NCBI RefSeq assembly: GCF_019704135.1
Contig: NZ_AP024355.1
Coordinates: 2,226,001 to 2,290,000 of the forward strand
Reading direction: 5' to 3'
Length of the DNA: 64,000 nucleotides
Origin: Desulfuromonas versatilis
GTDB taxonomy: Bacteria > Desulfobacterota > Desulfuromonadia > Desulfuromonadales > NIT-T3
Shown here piece by piece: positions 46,461-56,590 of the stretch. The notes below the pieces were generated by a model. It searched no databases. It was not told the DNA's origin and saw only the letters and a program-made list of their open reading frames with translations. A program made the translations under genes and the position numbers. How positions within the stretch are numbered: position 1 is the first letter of the stretch; every line of letters starts with the position of its first letter.

Positions 46461-46477
46461 AGCAAAGAGGATACCAA
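46461..46477 (-). promoter_or_regulatory. Sigma-54 promoter of the EMO-etf-beta-oxidation operon
   Basis: Minus strand TTTGGTATCCTCTTTGC with GG 46475-46474 and GC 46463-46462, ten nt apart. Start near 46450, about 55 nt before the oxidoreductase ATG. A palindrome AAACGACGTTT adjoins the -24 box. Confidence 0.87.
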
Positions 46478-46855
46478 ACGACGTTTTATTGTAATCACAT
46501 CTTTGAAATAACAATTAACAACATGATATTACAATAAAAATGTGGAATATCCAGGATTTTTGCCGGACCGTGCCTCCGGCGCCCGGATGTTGCGTCCTGT
46601 TAACAGGATTTCACCAGGTGACGGAGGGGTAATACGCTGAATTTGTGATGCCGCCAGAGCCTGTCCGGTTTTGCTCCATTGGTGACAGGTTATCGTATTG
46701 TTTTCATGCCGTTTCCGCCGGGCAGATGGGTTGACTGGAAAAGGAGGGCCGAAATTTGGCTGTGCCACCACTCAAGGGCCGTTGCAACGGAAACTTCGAC
46801 CAGTGGGGACCGTCCCCGGGGAGAACGGAAATCCGTGGCGGGCCGATCCGGGTGG
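46478..46855. other. Gene-free gap between the beta-oxidation promoter and livF
   Basis: No coding region is supported. It holds a perfect inverted repeat TATTGTAAT (46487-46495) / ATTACAATA (46528-46536) just upstream of the sigma-54 promoter, a 14-bp palindrome TCCTGTTAACAGGA (46595-46608), and CCGTTGCAACGG (46779-46790). The first may be an activator site. No clear T-run terminator for the liv operon is seen. Confidence 0.5.
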
Positions 46856-47677
<822 letters not shown>

Positions 47678-47714
47678 GATCGAAAGACCTCCCGGGTTAG
47701 CATAGTTTCGAGTC

Positions 47715-47785
47715 GGGTGGCGGCCCTCAGTGGCCGCCACCCAATCACGAGTTACAAGTCACGAATCACGAATCACAAGTCACGG
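47715..47785. repeat. Hairpin and tandem TCACGAA repeats between livK and livF
   Basis: GGGTGGCGGCC (47715-47725) and GGCCGCCACCC (47732-47742) form a perfect 11-bp stem. Short tandem units of the type AATCACGA and AGTCACGA fill 47743-47785. Confidence 0.6.
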
Positions 47786-47794
47786 TCTTTCCCC

Positions 47795-49039
47795 CTACCA
47801 CCCCAGCCACTCGGCGCGCCGTGGCACGTCCTCGGTAGCCATTTTGGTCATGGTGAATTTGCCGTCCTTATAATCGCTGGTGTACACTGACACCTCGGTG
47901 GTGCCGCGATGGTCCTCGGCGGTCCAGGTCGAGGGCGTGCAGACCCCCTCGAGGCCGGCGGGGACGTGGTCCTTCATCTGGTCCATGGCCTTCTTGATGT
48001 TGGGGCCGGTGATGCCGCCGGCCTTGTCGGCCATCTCCATGGCGTCTTTCATGAAGAAGGTCGCGCAGACGCCGCGGATGTAGTGCAGGGGGCGCTCGCT
48101 TTTGCCGCTCGAGTCGGACATCCTGGAGATTGCAGCCAGGGTCTTCATGCCCGGGACCGCGGACCCCCAGGGGGGCGCGCCCACCACCCAGGCCACGCCG
48201 TTGCCGGCTTCCTTGGCGGCGTTGATGGAGTTTTCGTCCCAGCCCCAGATGTTGGAGAGGTACTGGGTCTGCACCCCGACGGTGGTGCAGGAGTTGAGCA
48301 GCGAGATGTTGGAGCCCGAGGTGTTGCCCAGGTAGGCGTAGTTGGCGCCCGACTCCTTGAGCGAGAGACACTGGGCCTTGGCGTCGGCCGGTTTGAGCGA
48401 ATAGACGATGGGGTTGAGCACCTCGAAGCCGAGTTCCTCGGCGTAGGCCGCGCAGGCCTCTTTCGGAGCGTTGGGGTAGGGGTGATTGTCGCCCATGTGG
48501 ACGAACTTGGGTTTGCCTTCCTTGCCCTTGGCTTTCCAGTCTTCCATGGCCCACTGCACCAGGCCGCGGCAGGCGTCGGAATAGGAGGGGCCATAGAAAT
48601 AGTTGTAGGGGGCCGGCGCCTTGGTCTTGGGCGATTTTCCGGTTGGGTCGGTCAGATGTCCCGAGTAGGAGGCGGAGATATAGGGGACCTGGTCCTGGGC
48701 GATGAACTGGACCAGGGCTTCGGTGTCGGCAGTGCCCCACCCCTGGATGGCCACCGGCTTCATGGAGGCCATCCATTTCTTGTAAGTCGCCACCGCGCGG
48801 GGGGCGTTGTAGGCGTAGTCGACGGTTTCGAATTCGATCTGCTTGCCGTTGACGCCGCCGTTCTTGTTGATGTAGTTCAGCGCGTCGGCGATCCCCTGCC
48901 CGTAGGGGACGCCGACGTCGGAGGTGGGCCCGGTCAGTGCGGCCAGGTGGCCGACCGGAATCTTGTCGGCTGCCGCGGCCAGCCCCGCCGTTCCCAGAAA
49001 CGCCAATGCCACTGCAGCGCCCAATAGTCTTTTTCGCAT
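47795..49039 (-). CDS. livK: Periplasmic substrate-binding protein of HAAT family (LivK-like)
   Basis: 414 residues with signal peptide MRKRLLGAAVALAFLGTAGLAAA. The mature part begins KIPVGHLAALTGPTSDVG, as in Leu/Ile/Val- and carboxylate-binding proteins, but is longer than LivK of enteric bacteria (about 350 mature residues). Encoded with an acyl-CoA ligase, it may bind aliphatic or aromatic acids rather than amino acids (inference). Confidence 0.9.
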   Translation of the reverse strand: MRKRLLGAAVALAFLGTAGLAAAADKIPVGHLAALTGPTSDVGVPYGQGIADALNYINKNGGVNGKQIEFETVDYAYNAPRAVATYKKWMASMKPVAIQGWGTADTEALVQFIAQDQVPYISASYSGHLTDPTGKSPKTKAPAPYNYFYGPSYSDACRGLVQWAMEDWKAKGKEGKPKFVHMGDNHPYPNAPKEACAAYAEELGFEVLNPIVYSLKPADAKAQCLSLKESGANYAYLGNTSGSNISLLNSCTTVGVQTQYLSNIWGWDENSINAAKEAGNGVAWVVGAPPWGSAVPGMKTLAAISRMSDSSGKSERPLHYIRGVCATFFMKDAMEMADKAGGITGPNIKKAMDQMKDHVPAGLEGVCTPSTWTAEDHRGTTEVSVYTSDYKDGKFTMTKMATEDVPRRAEWLGW

Positions 49040-49125
49040 CTTTCTTCCTCCTCTTGCTGAAGGGTTGTTACCCGGGTCGAACGGGAGCGCCTCTCCCGTC
49101 CAGGTTGAGTTGATGCACTATTCTC

Positions 49126-49219
49126 CTCCCCCTTCAAGGGGGAGGTCGGGAGGGGGATGGGGTACCGAGGTCGAGGGTCAAGCCCATCCCCACCCTGACC
49201 CTCCCCTTGAAGGGGAGGG
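49126..49219. repeat. Long GC-rich inverted repeat between livM and livK
   Basis: CTCCCCCTTCAAGGGGGAG (49126-49144) and CCCTCCCCTTGAAGGGGAGG (from 49198) are themselves palindromic and also pair with each other through GGGGATGGGG/CCCATCCCC. A further hairpin ACGGGAG/CTCCCGT lies at 49081-49099. Confidence 0.65.
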
Positions 49220-49237
49220 AACCATTTTAGAAACGCG

Positions 49238-50302
49238 TCAGTACGAAAACGGGTACAGCTTCCAGTACGCCTTGATCATCTTCCAGCGATGGGCCAGGCC
49301 GTCGGGTTCGAAGATCAGGAACAGGATGATCGACAGGCCGATGGCCATCTCCTTGACGTAGGCCAGGGCCTGGGTCATGTCCGGCGAGGTGGCGCCGACC
49401 AGGTTGACCACCCCCTCCATGACTTCGGGCAGCAGCACCATGAAGGCCGTGCCGAGCAGCGATCCCATCACCGAACCGAGTCCGCCGATGATGATCATCC
49501 CTAGAAACTGGATCGACAGCAGGATGGTGAAACCCTCTGCCGAGACATAACCGAGGTAGTGGCCGAACAGGGCGCCGCCGATGCCGGCGTAGAGCGACGA
49601 GATGCCGAAGGAGAGGATGCGGTACTTGTTGAGGTTGATGCCCATGATCTCCGCCGACAGGTAATGGTCGCGCACGGCGACGAAGGCGCGGCCGTCGCGC
49701 GTGCGCAGCAGATTGCTGCCGAGCAGGAAGAAGACCACCACGTAGAACAGCACCACGTAGAAGTAGCGCTGGTCCGTGTTCATGGTGTAGCCGAAGACCG
49801 TGAAGGGCGCGGCCATGGCGCCGTAGGAACCGCCGGTGAACCAGTCGGCGCGGGCGAAGAAGTCTTCGAGGATGAACTGGGAGGCCAGGGTGGCGATGGC
49901 CAGGTAGAGCCCCTTGATGCGCCCCGCGGGGATGCCGACGACCAACCCCACCAGCAGGGTCATGACCCCGGCCAGGGGGATGGAGAAGAACACCGGGATA
50001 TGCAGGGAGCTGTTGAGCCAGGCCGAGGCGAAGGCGCCGAAGCCGAAAAAGGCGGCGTGGCCCAGGGAGATCTGGCCGGTAAAGCCGACCACGATGTTCA
50101 GGCCCAGCGCGGCGATGCCGTAGTAGCCGATCTGGATCAGCAGGTTGAGGTAATAGGCGTTGAGCAGCGCCGGGGCGCCCAGCAACAGGATGACCGAGCC
50201 GACGGCGAAGTAGCGGGACATGGGGGTGGGGAAGATGGTGGTGTCCGCCTGGTAGGTGGTGCGGTATTCACCGCAGCGCATCATGGTGTGTCCTGAGGCC
50301 AT
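49238..50302 (-). CDS. livM: HAAT-type ABC permease (LivM-like)
   Basis: 354 residues, about ten membrane helices. The family signature GFTGQISLGHAAFFGFGAFA and the cytoplasmic EAA-like loop region (LRTRDGRAFVAVRDHYLSAEIMGIN) are present. ATG 50302 follows the livH stop by three bases, with GAGG upstream. Pairs with LivH to form the translocation pore. Confidence 0.92.
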   Translation of the reverse strand: MASGHTMMRCGEYRTTYQADTTIFPTPMSRYFAVGSVILLLGAPALLNAYYLNLLIQIGYYGIAALGLNIVVGFTGQISLGHAAFFGFGAFASAWLNSSLHIPVFFSIPLAGVMTLLVGLVVGIPAGRIKGLYLAIATLASQFILEDFFARADWFTGGSYGAMAAPFTVFGYTMNTDQRYFYVVLFYVVVFFLLGSNLLRTRDGRAFVAVRDHYLSAEIMGINLNKYRILSFGISSLYAGIGGALFGHYLGYVSAEGFTILLSIQFLGMIIIGGLGSVMGSLLGTAFMVLLPEVMEGVVNLVGATSPDMTQALAYVKEMAIGLSIILFLIFEPDGLAHRWKMIKAYWKLYPFSY

Positions 50303-50305
50303 GGC

Positions 50306-51199
50306 TCAAATCCTCTCGATGTCCTTGGTGCCGAAGAAACCGTAGGGTTTGATCATCAGGATGATGACCAGGGCGTAGAAGGGGGCGATGGTGTACATGT
50401 TGCCGATGTGCAGCCACTGGGCGTCGAAGAATTCCGCCAGGTTCTCGAGGATGCCGATGGTCAGGCCGCCGACGATGGAGCCGATGATCGAGTCGAGCCC
50501 GCCGAGGATGACCGCCGGGAACACCTTGATGCCGAAAAAGGAGAGGGCCGAGGAGACCCCGTTGACCATGCCGACCACCACCCCGGCCAGGGCGGAGACC
50601 ATGGCGGAGATGGCCCAGGCGGCGGCGAACACGTGTCTGACGGGAATCCCCAGGCTCTGGGCGACCTGCTGGTTGAAGGCGGTGGCGCGCATGGCCAACC
50701 CGGTGCGCGAGTGCTTGAAGAAGTAGTAGAAGCCGATCATGATCACCACGGAGATGACCAGGCTCATGATGTAAGCGGTCTGGATCTGCAGCCCGAGGAC
50801 GTTGACGCTGGCGGTTTCGAACACCGTGGGGAAGGGGCGGGCGAAGCCGCCGAACAGCATCCCCATCAGCGACTGAAAGAACATGGAGAGGCCGATGGTG
50901 ACCATGATCACCGAGATGATCGGCTCGCCGATCAGCGGCCGCAGCACCACCACCTGCAGCAGGATGCCGAACACCAGCATGAAGGCCAGGGTCAGCGGAA
51001 AGCCGATGTAGAAGGGGAGCTCGAACTTGACCAGCAGGGCCCAGCAGGTCCAGGCGCCGATGAGCAGGAACTCCCCCTGGGCGAAGTTGACCACGCGGGT
51101 CGACTTGTAGATGAGCACGAAGCACATGGCCACCACTCCGTAGAGGGTGCCGATGATGATGCCGTTGATCAAAAGCTGAATGAGCAGGTTCCAGTTCAT
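50306..51199 (-). CDS. livH: HAAT-type ABC permease (LivH-like)
   Basis: 297 residues. Typical elements include GTLYGVVAMCFVLIYKSTRV, VNFAQGEFLLIGAW and GLAMRATAFNQQVAQSLGI. About eight membrane helices. Located between the acyl-CoA ligase (18 nt gap) and livM genes. Confidence 0.93.
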   Translation of the reverse strand: MNWNLLIQLLINGIIIGTLYGVVAMCFVLIYKSTRVVNFAQGEFLLIGAWTCWALLVKFELPFYIGFPLTLAFMLVFGILLQVVVLRPLIGEPIISVIMVTIGLSMFFQSLMGMLFGGFARPFPTVFETASVNVLGLQIQTAYIMSLVISVVIMIGFYYFFKHSRTGLAMRATAFNQQVAQSLGIPVRHVFAAAWAISAMVSALAGVVVGMVNGVSSALSFFGIKVFPAVILGGLDSIIGSIVGGLTIGILENLAEFFDAQWLHIGNMYTIAPFYALVIILMIKPYGFFGTKDIERI

Positions 51200-51217
51200 G
51201 AGTTGGCCTCCTTGTGC

Positions 51218-53194
51218 TCAGATTTCCAGGCGGGCGGTGCGCAGCGCCTTGCCGCGGGCTTCGATCTCTCCGTCGGCGACGGGCAGATCGACCACCCGCA
51301 GCTCGGTCTGGATCCGCGATTTGCTGCCGTCCTGGAAGGTGATCACCGTGTCGACCTGGACCTTCTCCTTGCCCGAATACATGGCACCGATGATCTCGGC
51401 GTACTTCTCCTTGATCACCCCGCGGCGCACCTTGCGGGTGCGGGTCAGTTCGCCGTCGTCGGCGTCGAGCTGCTTGTAGAGCAGCAGGAACTTGCGGATG
51501 CGGTGGGCTTCGGGGAGGGTCGCGTTGACGATCTCGATCTCCCGCTGCACCAGGTCGTAGACCTTGCGCTGGGCCGAGAGGTTTGTGTAGTTGGTGAAAG
51601 CGACGTCGCGCTGTTCGGCCCACTTGGCGACGATGTCGAAGCGGATGCAGACGATGGCCGCCAGGTAGGGTCGGGCGTCGCCCTGGACCACCGCCTCGGC
51701 GACGAAGGGGGAGAACTTGAGCTTGTTCTCGATAAACTGTGGGGAGAAGCGCGCCCCCGTCGAGGTGGTGGCGATGTCGCTGATGCGGTCGATGACCACC
51801 AGGTGGCCGTTCTCCTGCTTGAGGTAGCCGGCGTCGCCGGTCTTCATCCAGCCCTCCAGGACGCTCTCGGCGGTGGCCTGGTCATTCTTGTAGTAGCCGA
51901 GGAACATCCCCGGGGTGCGCGCCTCGATCTCGCCGACGCCGTTTTCGTCGGGGTTGGCGATGCGGATCTCGCTGGTGCTGAAGGGGACCCCGACGCTGTC
52001 GAAATCGACGTCGTCGGCCTTGTGGATGGTGTAGGCCCCGCCCAGCTCGGTCTGGCCGTAGAGCTGGCGCAGCGGGACGCCCATGGCGAGGAAGAATTTG
52101 AAAGTATCGGGCCCCAACGCCGCGCCGCCGGTGGCCGCCGAGCGCAGGTAGCTGAAGCCGAGCCGGTCCTTCAGCGCGCGGAACAGCAGCCAGTAGGCGA
52201 GCCTGGAGTGGCCCCCCTTTCTTTTGATCGAGGCCCGCCAGGCCAGCTTCATGCCGACCTGATACATCTTCTGCTTGAACAGGGTGGCGTCCATCATGCG
52301 CGACTTGACGTCGGCGGCCACCGATTCCCAGACCCTGGGGGCGAGCAGCACGAAGTTGGGCCCGATCTCCCGCAGGTCGTTCATCATGGTTTCGGGCTCC
52401 TCGACGAAGTTCACCGTCACCCGGGTGATAAGCGCCTGGGCCACCGCGTAGACCTGTTCCATGATCCAGGGCAGCGGCAGCACCGAAACGTAATTGTCCC
52501 CCGGGCATTTGGGGTCTTCTTCAAGGTAGGCCATGCAGTGGCGCAGCATGGGGCCGCCCTGCAGCATGGCCAGCTTGGGGTTGGAGGTGGTCCCCGAGGT
52601 CGGGCAGAGAATCGCCACGTCCTCCCCGCTCCCCCCGTTGACCAGTTCCATGTAGAGCTCGGGGTGTTCCTCGTCCCGCTGTTGGCCCCGCAACAGCAGT
52701 TCCTCCAGGTTCATCAGCCGCGGGTCGTCGTACTTGCGCATGCCCCGGGGATCGCAGTAGACGATGTGCTTGACGCAGGGGCACTGTTCGGTGATCTCCA
52801 GGACCTTGTCGACCTGCTCCTCGTCCTCGGCGATGATGATCTTCGCCCCGGCGTAATTGATGAGATAGGCGACCTCCTCGTTGAGCGAGTCCTGGTAGAT
52901 GCCGAAGATCATCGCCCCCAGGGCGTGGGAGGCGACCTCCCCCTGCACCCATTCGGGACGGTTGTCGCCGATGATCCCCACCGAGTCGCCGCGGTCGATC
53001 CCCAGCTCGTGCATCCCCAGGGCGAAGCACTTGACCGTGCGGTGATAGTCGGCCCAGGTGATCTCGTTCCAGATGCCGAACTCCTTCTCCCGCAGGGCGA
53101 CCTGGTCCGGGGATCTTTCGGCGTTGTAGGCGAGCAGTTTGGCAAAGGTGTCGTAGCGGCTCACATCGGCGTAGTCGGGCTGCTTCGCTGGCAT
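51218..53194 (-). CDS. AMP-forming long-chain-type acyl-CoA synthetase inside the transporter operon
   Basis: 658 residues of the FadD15/FAA-like class: P-loop PTSGTTSNPKLAML, QLYGQTELGG, GWMKTGDAGYL and DRISDIATTSTGARFSPQ. The C-terminal TRTRKVRR segment stands where the usual lysine motif is expected. It would turn an imported acid into its CoA ester. Its ATG overlaps the livG TGA (TGATG), so ligase and ATPase are made together, which suggests import coupled to activation. Confidence 0.9.
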   Translation of the reverse strand: MPAKQPDYADVSRYDTFAKLLAYNAERSPDQVALREKEFGIWNEITWADYHRTVKCFALGMHELGIDRGDSVGIIGDNRPEWVQGEVASHALGAMIFGIYQDSLNEEVAYLINYAGAKIIIAEDEEQVDKVLEITEQCPCVKHIVYCDPRGMRKYDDPRLMNLEELLLRGQQRDEEHPELYMELVNGGSGEDVAILCPTSGTTSNPKLAMLQGGPMLRHCMAYLEEDPKCPGDNYVSVLPLPWIMEQVYAVAQALITRVTVNFVEEPETMMNDLREIGPNFVLLAPRVWESVAADVKSRMMDATLFKQKMYQVGMKLAWRASIKRKGGHSRLAYWLLFRALKDRLGFSYLRSAATGGAALGPDTFKFFLAMGVPLRQLYGQTELGGAYTIHKADDVDFDSVGVPFSTSEIRIANPDENGVGEIEARTPGMFLGYYKNDQATAESVLEGWMKTGDAGYLKQENGHLVVIDRISDIATTSTGARFSPQFIENKLKFSPFVAEAVVQGDARPYLAAIVCIRFDIVAKWAEQRDVAFTNYTNLSAQRKVYDLVQREIEIVNATLPEAHRIRKFLLLYKQLDADDGELTRTRKVRRGVIKEKYAEIIGAMYSGKEKVQVDTVITFQDGSKSRIQTELRVVDLPVADGEIEARGKALRTARLEI

Positions 53195-54015
53195 CAGGCC
53201 ACCTCTTCCTCGGCGGGTTGGCTGGTCTCCGGTTCCTCGGTGTCCTCGCCCAGGTAGGCCTTCTTGACGTGATCGTTATCCATGATCTGGTCGGGCAGGC
53301 CTTCGGCGATCTTCTTGCCGAAATCGAGCACCATGACCCGGTGAGAGATGTCCATGACCACGCCCATGTCGTGCTCGATCATCACCACGGTCATGCCCCA
53401 CTCCTCGTTGAGGTCGATGATGTAGCGGGCCATGTCCTCCTTTTCCTCCAGATTCATCCCCGCCATCGGCTCGTCGAGCAGAATCAGCTCCGGGCGCAGG
53501 GCCACCGCCCGGGCCAGCTCGACCCGCTTGCGCAGGCCGTAGGAGAGGGTGCCGGCCACGGACTTGCGGATGTGGGCGATCTCCAGAAAATCGATGATGT
53601 CCTCCACGTCGCGGCGGTGCCTGAGTTCCTCCTTCTGCGCCCTGGAGAGCCAGTAGAGGGGGCCGTTGAGGAAATTGTTCTTCAGCAGGTGATGGCGGCC
53701 GACCATAATGTTGTCGAGCACCGTCATGTGGGCGAACAGGGCCAGGTTCTGGAAGGTCCGGCCGATCCCCAGGGTGCAGCGGTCGTTGGGGCGCATCCCG
53801 GTGATCTCCTGACCCTTGAACAGGATGCTGCCTTTCTGCGGCTGGTAGCGGCCGGAGACGCAGTTGAGCATCGAAGTCTTGCCGGCTCCGTTGGGGCCGA
53901 TAATGGAAAAGACCTCACCCTTGCGGACCTCGAAGGTTACATCGGTCAGGGCGTGGACGCCGCCGAAGGAGAGGGAGACTCCGGAGACTTGCAGAAGGGA
54001 GGTGGGGTCGCTCAT
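53194..54015 (-). CDS. livG: HAAT-type ABC transporter ATPase (LivG-like)
   Basis: 273 residues. Walker A GPNGAGKTS, LivG-type insertion (NRFRTFQNL-like GIGRTFQNLALFAHMTV), signature LSYGLRKRVELARAV, Walker B LILLDEPMAGMN. First gene of the transporter operon, 65 nt after a predicted sigma-54 start. Confidence 0.93.
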   Translation of the reverse strand: MSDPTSLLQVSGVSLSFGGVHALTDVTFEVRKGEVFSIIGPNGAGKTSMLNCVSGRYQPQKGSILFKGQEITGMRPNDRCTLGIGRTFQNLALFAHMTVLDNIMVGRHHLLKNNFLNGPLYWLSRAQKEELRHRRDVEDIIDFLEIAHIRKSVAGTLSYGLRKRVELARAVALRPELILLDEPMAGMNLEEKEDMARYIIDLNEEWGMTVVMIEHDMGVVMDISHRVMVLDFGKKIAEGLPDQIMDNDHVKKAYLGEDTEEPETSQPAEEEVA

Positions 54016-54089
54016 GATTCGGCTCCTATGAAATTCGGACCGGTCGTGGGGCGGCTTGGTGCAACAGTGTTCCCTATGGCAAGCCTGAA

Positions 54090-54106
54090 TGCAAAGCAGA
54101 TACCAA
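54090..54106 (-). promoter_or_regulatory. Sigma-54 promoter of the transporter-ligase operon
   Basis: Minus strand TTTGGTATCTGCTTTGC, GG 54104-54103 and GC 54092-54091, ten nt apart. It shares about 25 of 27 positions with the liu promoter, including the dyad AAACATTGTTT next to the -24 box. Confidence 0.87.
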
Positions 54107-54320
54107 ACATTGTTTTAAAGACAAATTCAGGCTTTCTGTATGTTAAACACATTGAAAAAATTATAGAAAATGCCTATGCGTGGAGATGGGCAGCTATCTG
54201 CCTGGGCGAAGTTTCAGGTATGAAGTGTTTCGAGTAGTTAACAGTGTTTTTGCCTCATTTAAAAAGTGTAGACATTGCGGAAAAGGAAGTGGGCAAGTAG
54301 CAGGGGGAGGGTTGGCGCAG
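54107..54320. other. Gene-free AT-rich region upstream of the transporter operon
   Basis: No gene is supported. The stretch is AT-rich near 54110-54180 and contains short dyads such as ATGT-TAAAC-ACAT (about 54139-54151) and AACAGTGTT (54240-54248). It may hold activator sites for the sigma-54 promoter at 54090. Confidence 0.35.
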
Positions 54321-54363
54321 GGTTTGGGCAGTGCCGCGAAGGGGGGGCGGCACTGCCCAAACC
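54321..54363 (-). terminator. Strong hairpin after the sigma-54 activator gene
   Basis: GGTTTGGGCAGTGCCG (54321-54336) and CGGCACTGCCCAAACC (54348-54363) are perfect 16-bp complements ending two bases from the activator stop codon. No T-run on the minus strand. Confidence 0.65.
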
Positions 54364-54365
54364 GG

Positions 54366-56123
54366 TTATTGGATATTGAATTTCTGCAGTTTCTTGTAGA
54401 GCCCGGGCCGGGAAATACCCAGCAGGTTTGCGGCGTTGAGCTTGTTGCCGTCCACCTGCTCCAGGGCCTGTTCGATGATCCGCTTTTCCAACTCCTCCAT
54501 GATTTCCTGGAGCGGTTTCAGGCCGATGGGTGCCTCGGTCTCCGGCCGACAGGTGTTGCCCTGGACGGCCCCCAGGGGCTGAAACAGATGCATCGGCAGA
54601 TCCCCGCCCTGGATGATGTTGCCGGAAACCAGGTTGAAGGCACTTTCCATGATGTTGCGCAGTTCGCGGATATTGCCGGGGAAATCGTAGCTGCGCAACA
54701 CGTCCCAGGCTCCGGGCGAGAGACCCTTGACCTGCATCCCGAATTGGTGATTGAAGACATCAAGGTAATGGCGGCACAGCTGATACAGGTCGTCGGCCCG
54801 TTCGCGCAGCGGCGGTATGGCCAGACCGACGATGTTGAGGCGGTAATAGAGGTCGCTGCGGAAGCGCCCCTCCTGCACCAGCTTCTGCAGGTTGACGTTG
54901 GTGGCGGCGATGACCCGCATGTCCACCTGCCTGGTGTTGTTGCAGCCGAGGGGCGTGACCTCCTTCTCCTGTAGGGTGCGCAGCAGCTTGGCCTGCATGG
55001 CCAGGGACATATCGCTGATTTCATCCAGAAAAATGGTGCCGCCGTCGGCCTGTTCGAACTTGCCGACCTGGCCGCCCTTGCGCGCGTCGGTAAAGGCCCC
55101 TTCGACATATCCGAAAAGCTCGGACTCGAGCAGGTGTTCGGGGATCGCCGCGCAGTTGACCCGGACAAAGGGGCCGTAACGCCTTGTACTGTGGGCATGC
55201 AGGGCGTGAGCGAACAGTTCCTTGCCCGTGCCGGTCTCGCCAACCAGCAGTACATTGGAGCCGCGCTCGGCGATGCGCAAAAGCTTGTTTTTCAAATCGC
55301 GGATGACCGGGCTGTTGCCGAGGATGCTGCTGCAGTCGTAGCGAAATTCCCGCTTGGCTGCCCTGGTGAGGGGCTGCGCCCGGGTTCTGCTGGAAATGCT
55401 GCGCAATTTGTCGGCCAGCAGCGAGACCTCCCGGGAATCTTTGAACAGGATCTTGCCGAAGGCCCCGATGACCCTGCCGTCGCGAAACAGCGGATAGCGA
55501 CTGACCACCGCCTCCCGGCCGTTGAGCAGGTGGGGCTCGCCGATCTCCGCCTTGCCGGTCTCCATAACCACGGGGAGGCGCGAAAGGGATGAGTTAGGGT
55601 AGGACTTCAAGATGTGGCGGCCGATCATGTCATGGGCTCGGATTCCCAGAACATCGGCGAAGGCCTGGTTGACCAGGGTGACCATCCCCTCGCGGTTGAC
55701 CATGATGATACCGTCGGAGGCGATGTCCGCCGCCGGGTCGATGGAATGGACCACGTCCTGAAGTCGCGGTTGTTCGCTCTGGTTCTCACCGGCCGGGTGC
55801 ATCGAAAAGACGCCGCCGGCCTCCTGGCCCGGGTCGTCATGGGGGAGGTAGTCGCAGAGAAAGCTGCGGCCTTCGCGAGTGATGGGCTGGGAGCGGAAAC
55901 AGACACCTTTACTCAACATCGGGCCGAGGTGGGCAAGTTTCAAAACCTGCCCGAGTTCCTTGCCCAACAACTCCTCGGGGCCTTTGTCGAGCAGGACCCT
56001 GCACGCTGCGTTGGTGGCGATGATCTGCTGTTCATGGTCGAGTTCGACTTGCCAGGGAGGCTGCCCGCCCCCCAGAGGTGCCGGTTCGCTTTCCAGGTGT
56101 GCTTCGCTCCTCGCCGGTTCCAT
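54366..56123 (-). CDS. PAS-containing sigma-54-dependent transcriptional activator
   Basis: 585 residues from ATG 56123 (AGGA nine nt upstream); in-frame sequence up to 56432 crosses the promoter and is rejected. An N-terminal region with two PAS-like domains (the second around DGIIMVNREGMVTLVNQAFA) precedes the AAA+ domain: Walker A GETGTGKE (295-302), loop GAFTDA (342-347), Walker B GGTIFLDEISDM, arginine-finger region FRSDLYYRLN. A Fis-type helix-turn-helix ends the protein (NAANLLGISRPGLYKKLQ). The loop normally reads GAFTGA. Likely activator of the four sigma-54 promoters nearby; PAS ligand unknown. Confidence 0.92.
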   Translation of the reverse strand: MEPARSEAHLESEPAPLGGGQPPWQVELDHEQQIIATNAACRVLLDKGPEELLGKELGQVLKLAHLGPMLSKGVCFRSQPITREGRSFLCDYLPHDDPGQEAGGVFSMHPAGENQSEQPRLQDVVHSIDPAADIASDGIIMVNREGMVTLVNQAFADVLGIRAHDMIGRHILKSYPNSSLSRLPVVMETGKAEIGEPHLLNGREAVVSRYPLFRDGRVIGAFGKILFKDSREVSLLADKLRSISSRTRAQPLTRAAKREFRYDCSSILGNSPVIRDLKNKLLRIAERGSNVLLVGETGTGKELFAHALHAHSTRRYGPFVRVNCAAIPEHLLESELFGYVEGAFTDARKGGQVGKFEQADGGTIFLDEISDMSLAMQAKLLRTLQEKEVTPLGCNNTRQVDMRVIAATNVNLQKLVQEGRFRSDLYYRLNIVGLAIPPLRERADDLYQLCRHYLDVFNHQFGMQVKGLSPGAWDVLRSYDFPGNIRELRNIMESAFNLVSGNIIQGGDLPMHLFQPLGAVQGNTCRPETEAPIGLKPLQEIMEELEKRIIEQALEQVDGNKLNAANLLGISRPGLYKKLQKFNIQ

Positions 56124-56232
56124 TCCCGCACGTCCTTTCCCATGGGTTCGCTTGTCCTGATAGGCCGGAAGGCCTGCAGATGCCGGCGCCCACCGTACCC
56201 TTGTCTCATTCTGAACAGGTTCACATGTTGCA

Positions 56233-56260
56233 ATAATACAATGTTTTACATTTTGCGCAA
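56233..56260 (-). promoter_or_regulatory. Sigma-70-like promoter of the activator gene
   Basis: Minus strand TTGCGC (56260-56255), 16-nt spacer, TATTAT (56238-56233). The spacer holds AAAACATTGT and AAACATTTGTTT lies just upstream of the -35, so autoregulation is possible. Confidence 0.45.
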
Positions 56261-56590
56261 AACAAATGTTTGTCCCCGTCAAACGGCCGTGGTCGGATTT
56301 CTGCAAATGAATAATTTCGGCGAATCCAGGCACCTCAGTCCTTTGCCGAAGGTTATCCGCGACCCTGGTCACCGCCTGCGGAAATCGGAAATCTTTTGGT
56401 GACAGCAACAGATAGTCGGCAACCGGATGCATTGTTTACCTTCGGACCTTTTCGGCATTTCCGTGTAAACACTGGTTGACAGGTTCCAATCATCGACTTG
56501 GCGTCCGGATGGCATCCGGGAGAAAAAATTTCCAGGGGAATCGGTGATTTGTCGAGGTTTCGCCGGAAGGTGTGGTGGGAAACCGCCGGG
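56261..56590. other. Gene-free region between activator gene and icmF promoter
   Basis: No coding region is supported on either strand. It contains an imperfect dyad TGTAAAC-ACTG-GTTGACA (56463-56480), about 110 nt upstream of the icmF -24 box, a plausible place for an enhancer site. The rest shows nothing recognisable. Confidence 0.35.

Noticed and set aside
47743-47785. Short regular repeats resembling a CRISPR array
   Set aside because: Units are 8-9 nt, contiguous, without spacers and without cas genes; treated as a simple tandem repeat.
50408-53257. Open frame of 949 codons on the plus strand
   Set aside because: Antisense to livH and the acyl-CoA ligase; low-complexity His/Asp/Gly translation.
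56124-56432. N-terminal extension of the sigma-54 activator to 56432
   Set aside because: It would translate across the AT-rich promoter region, has no ribosome site and no domain. ATG 56123 with AGGA upstream is better.
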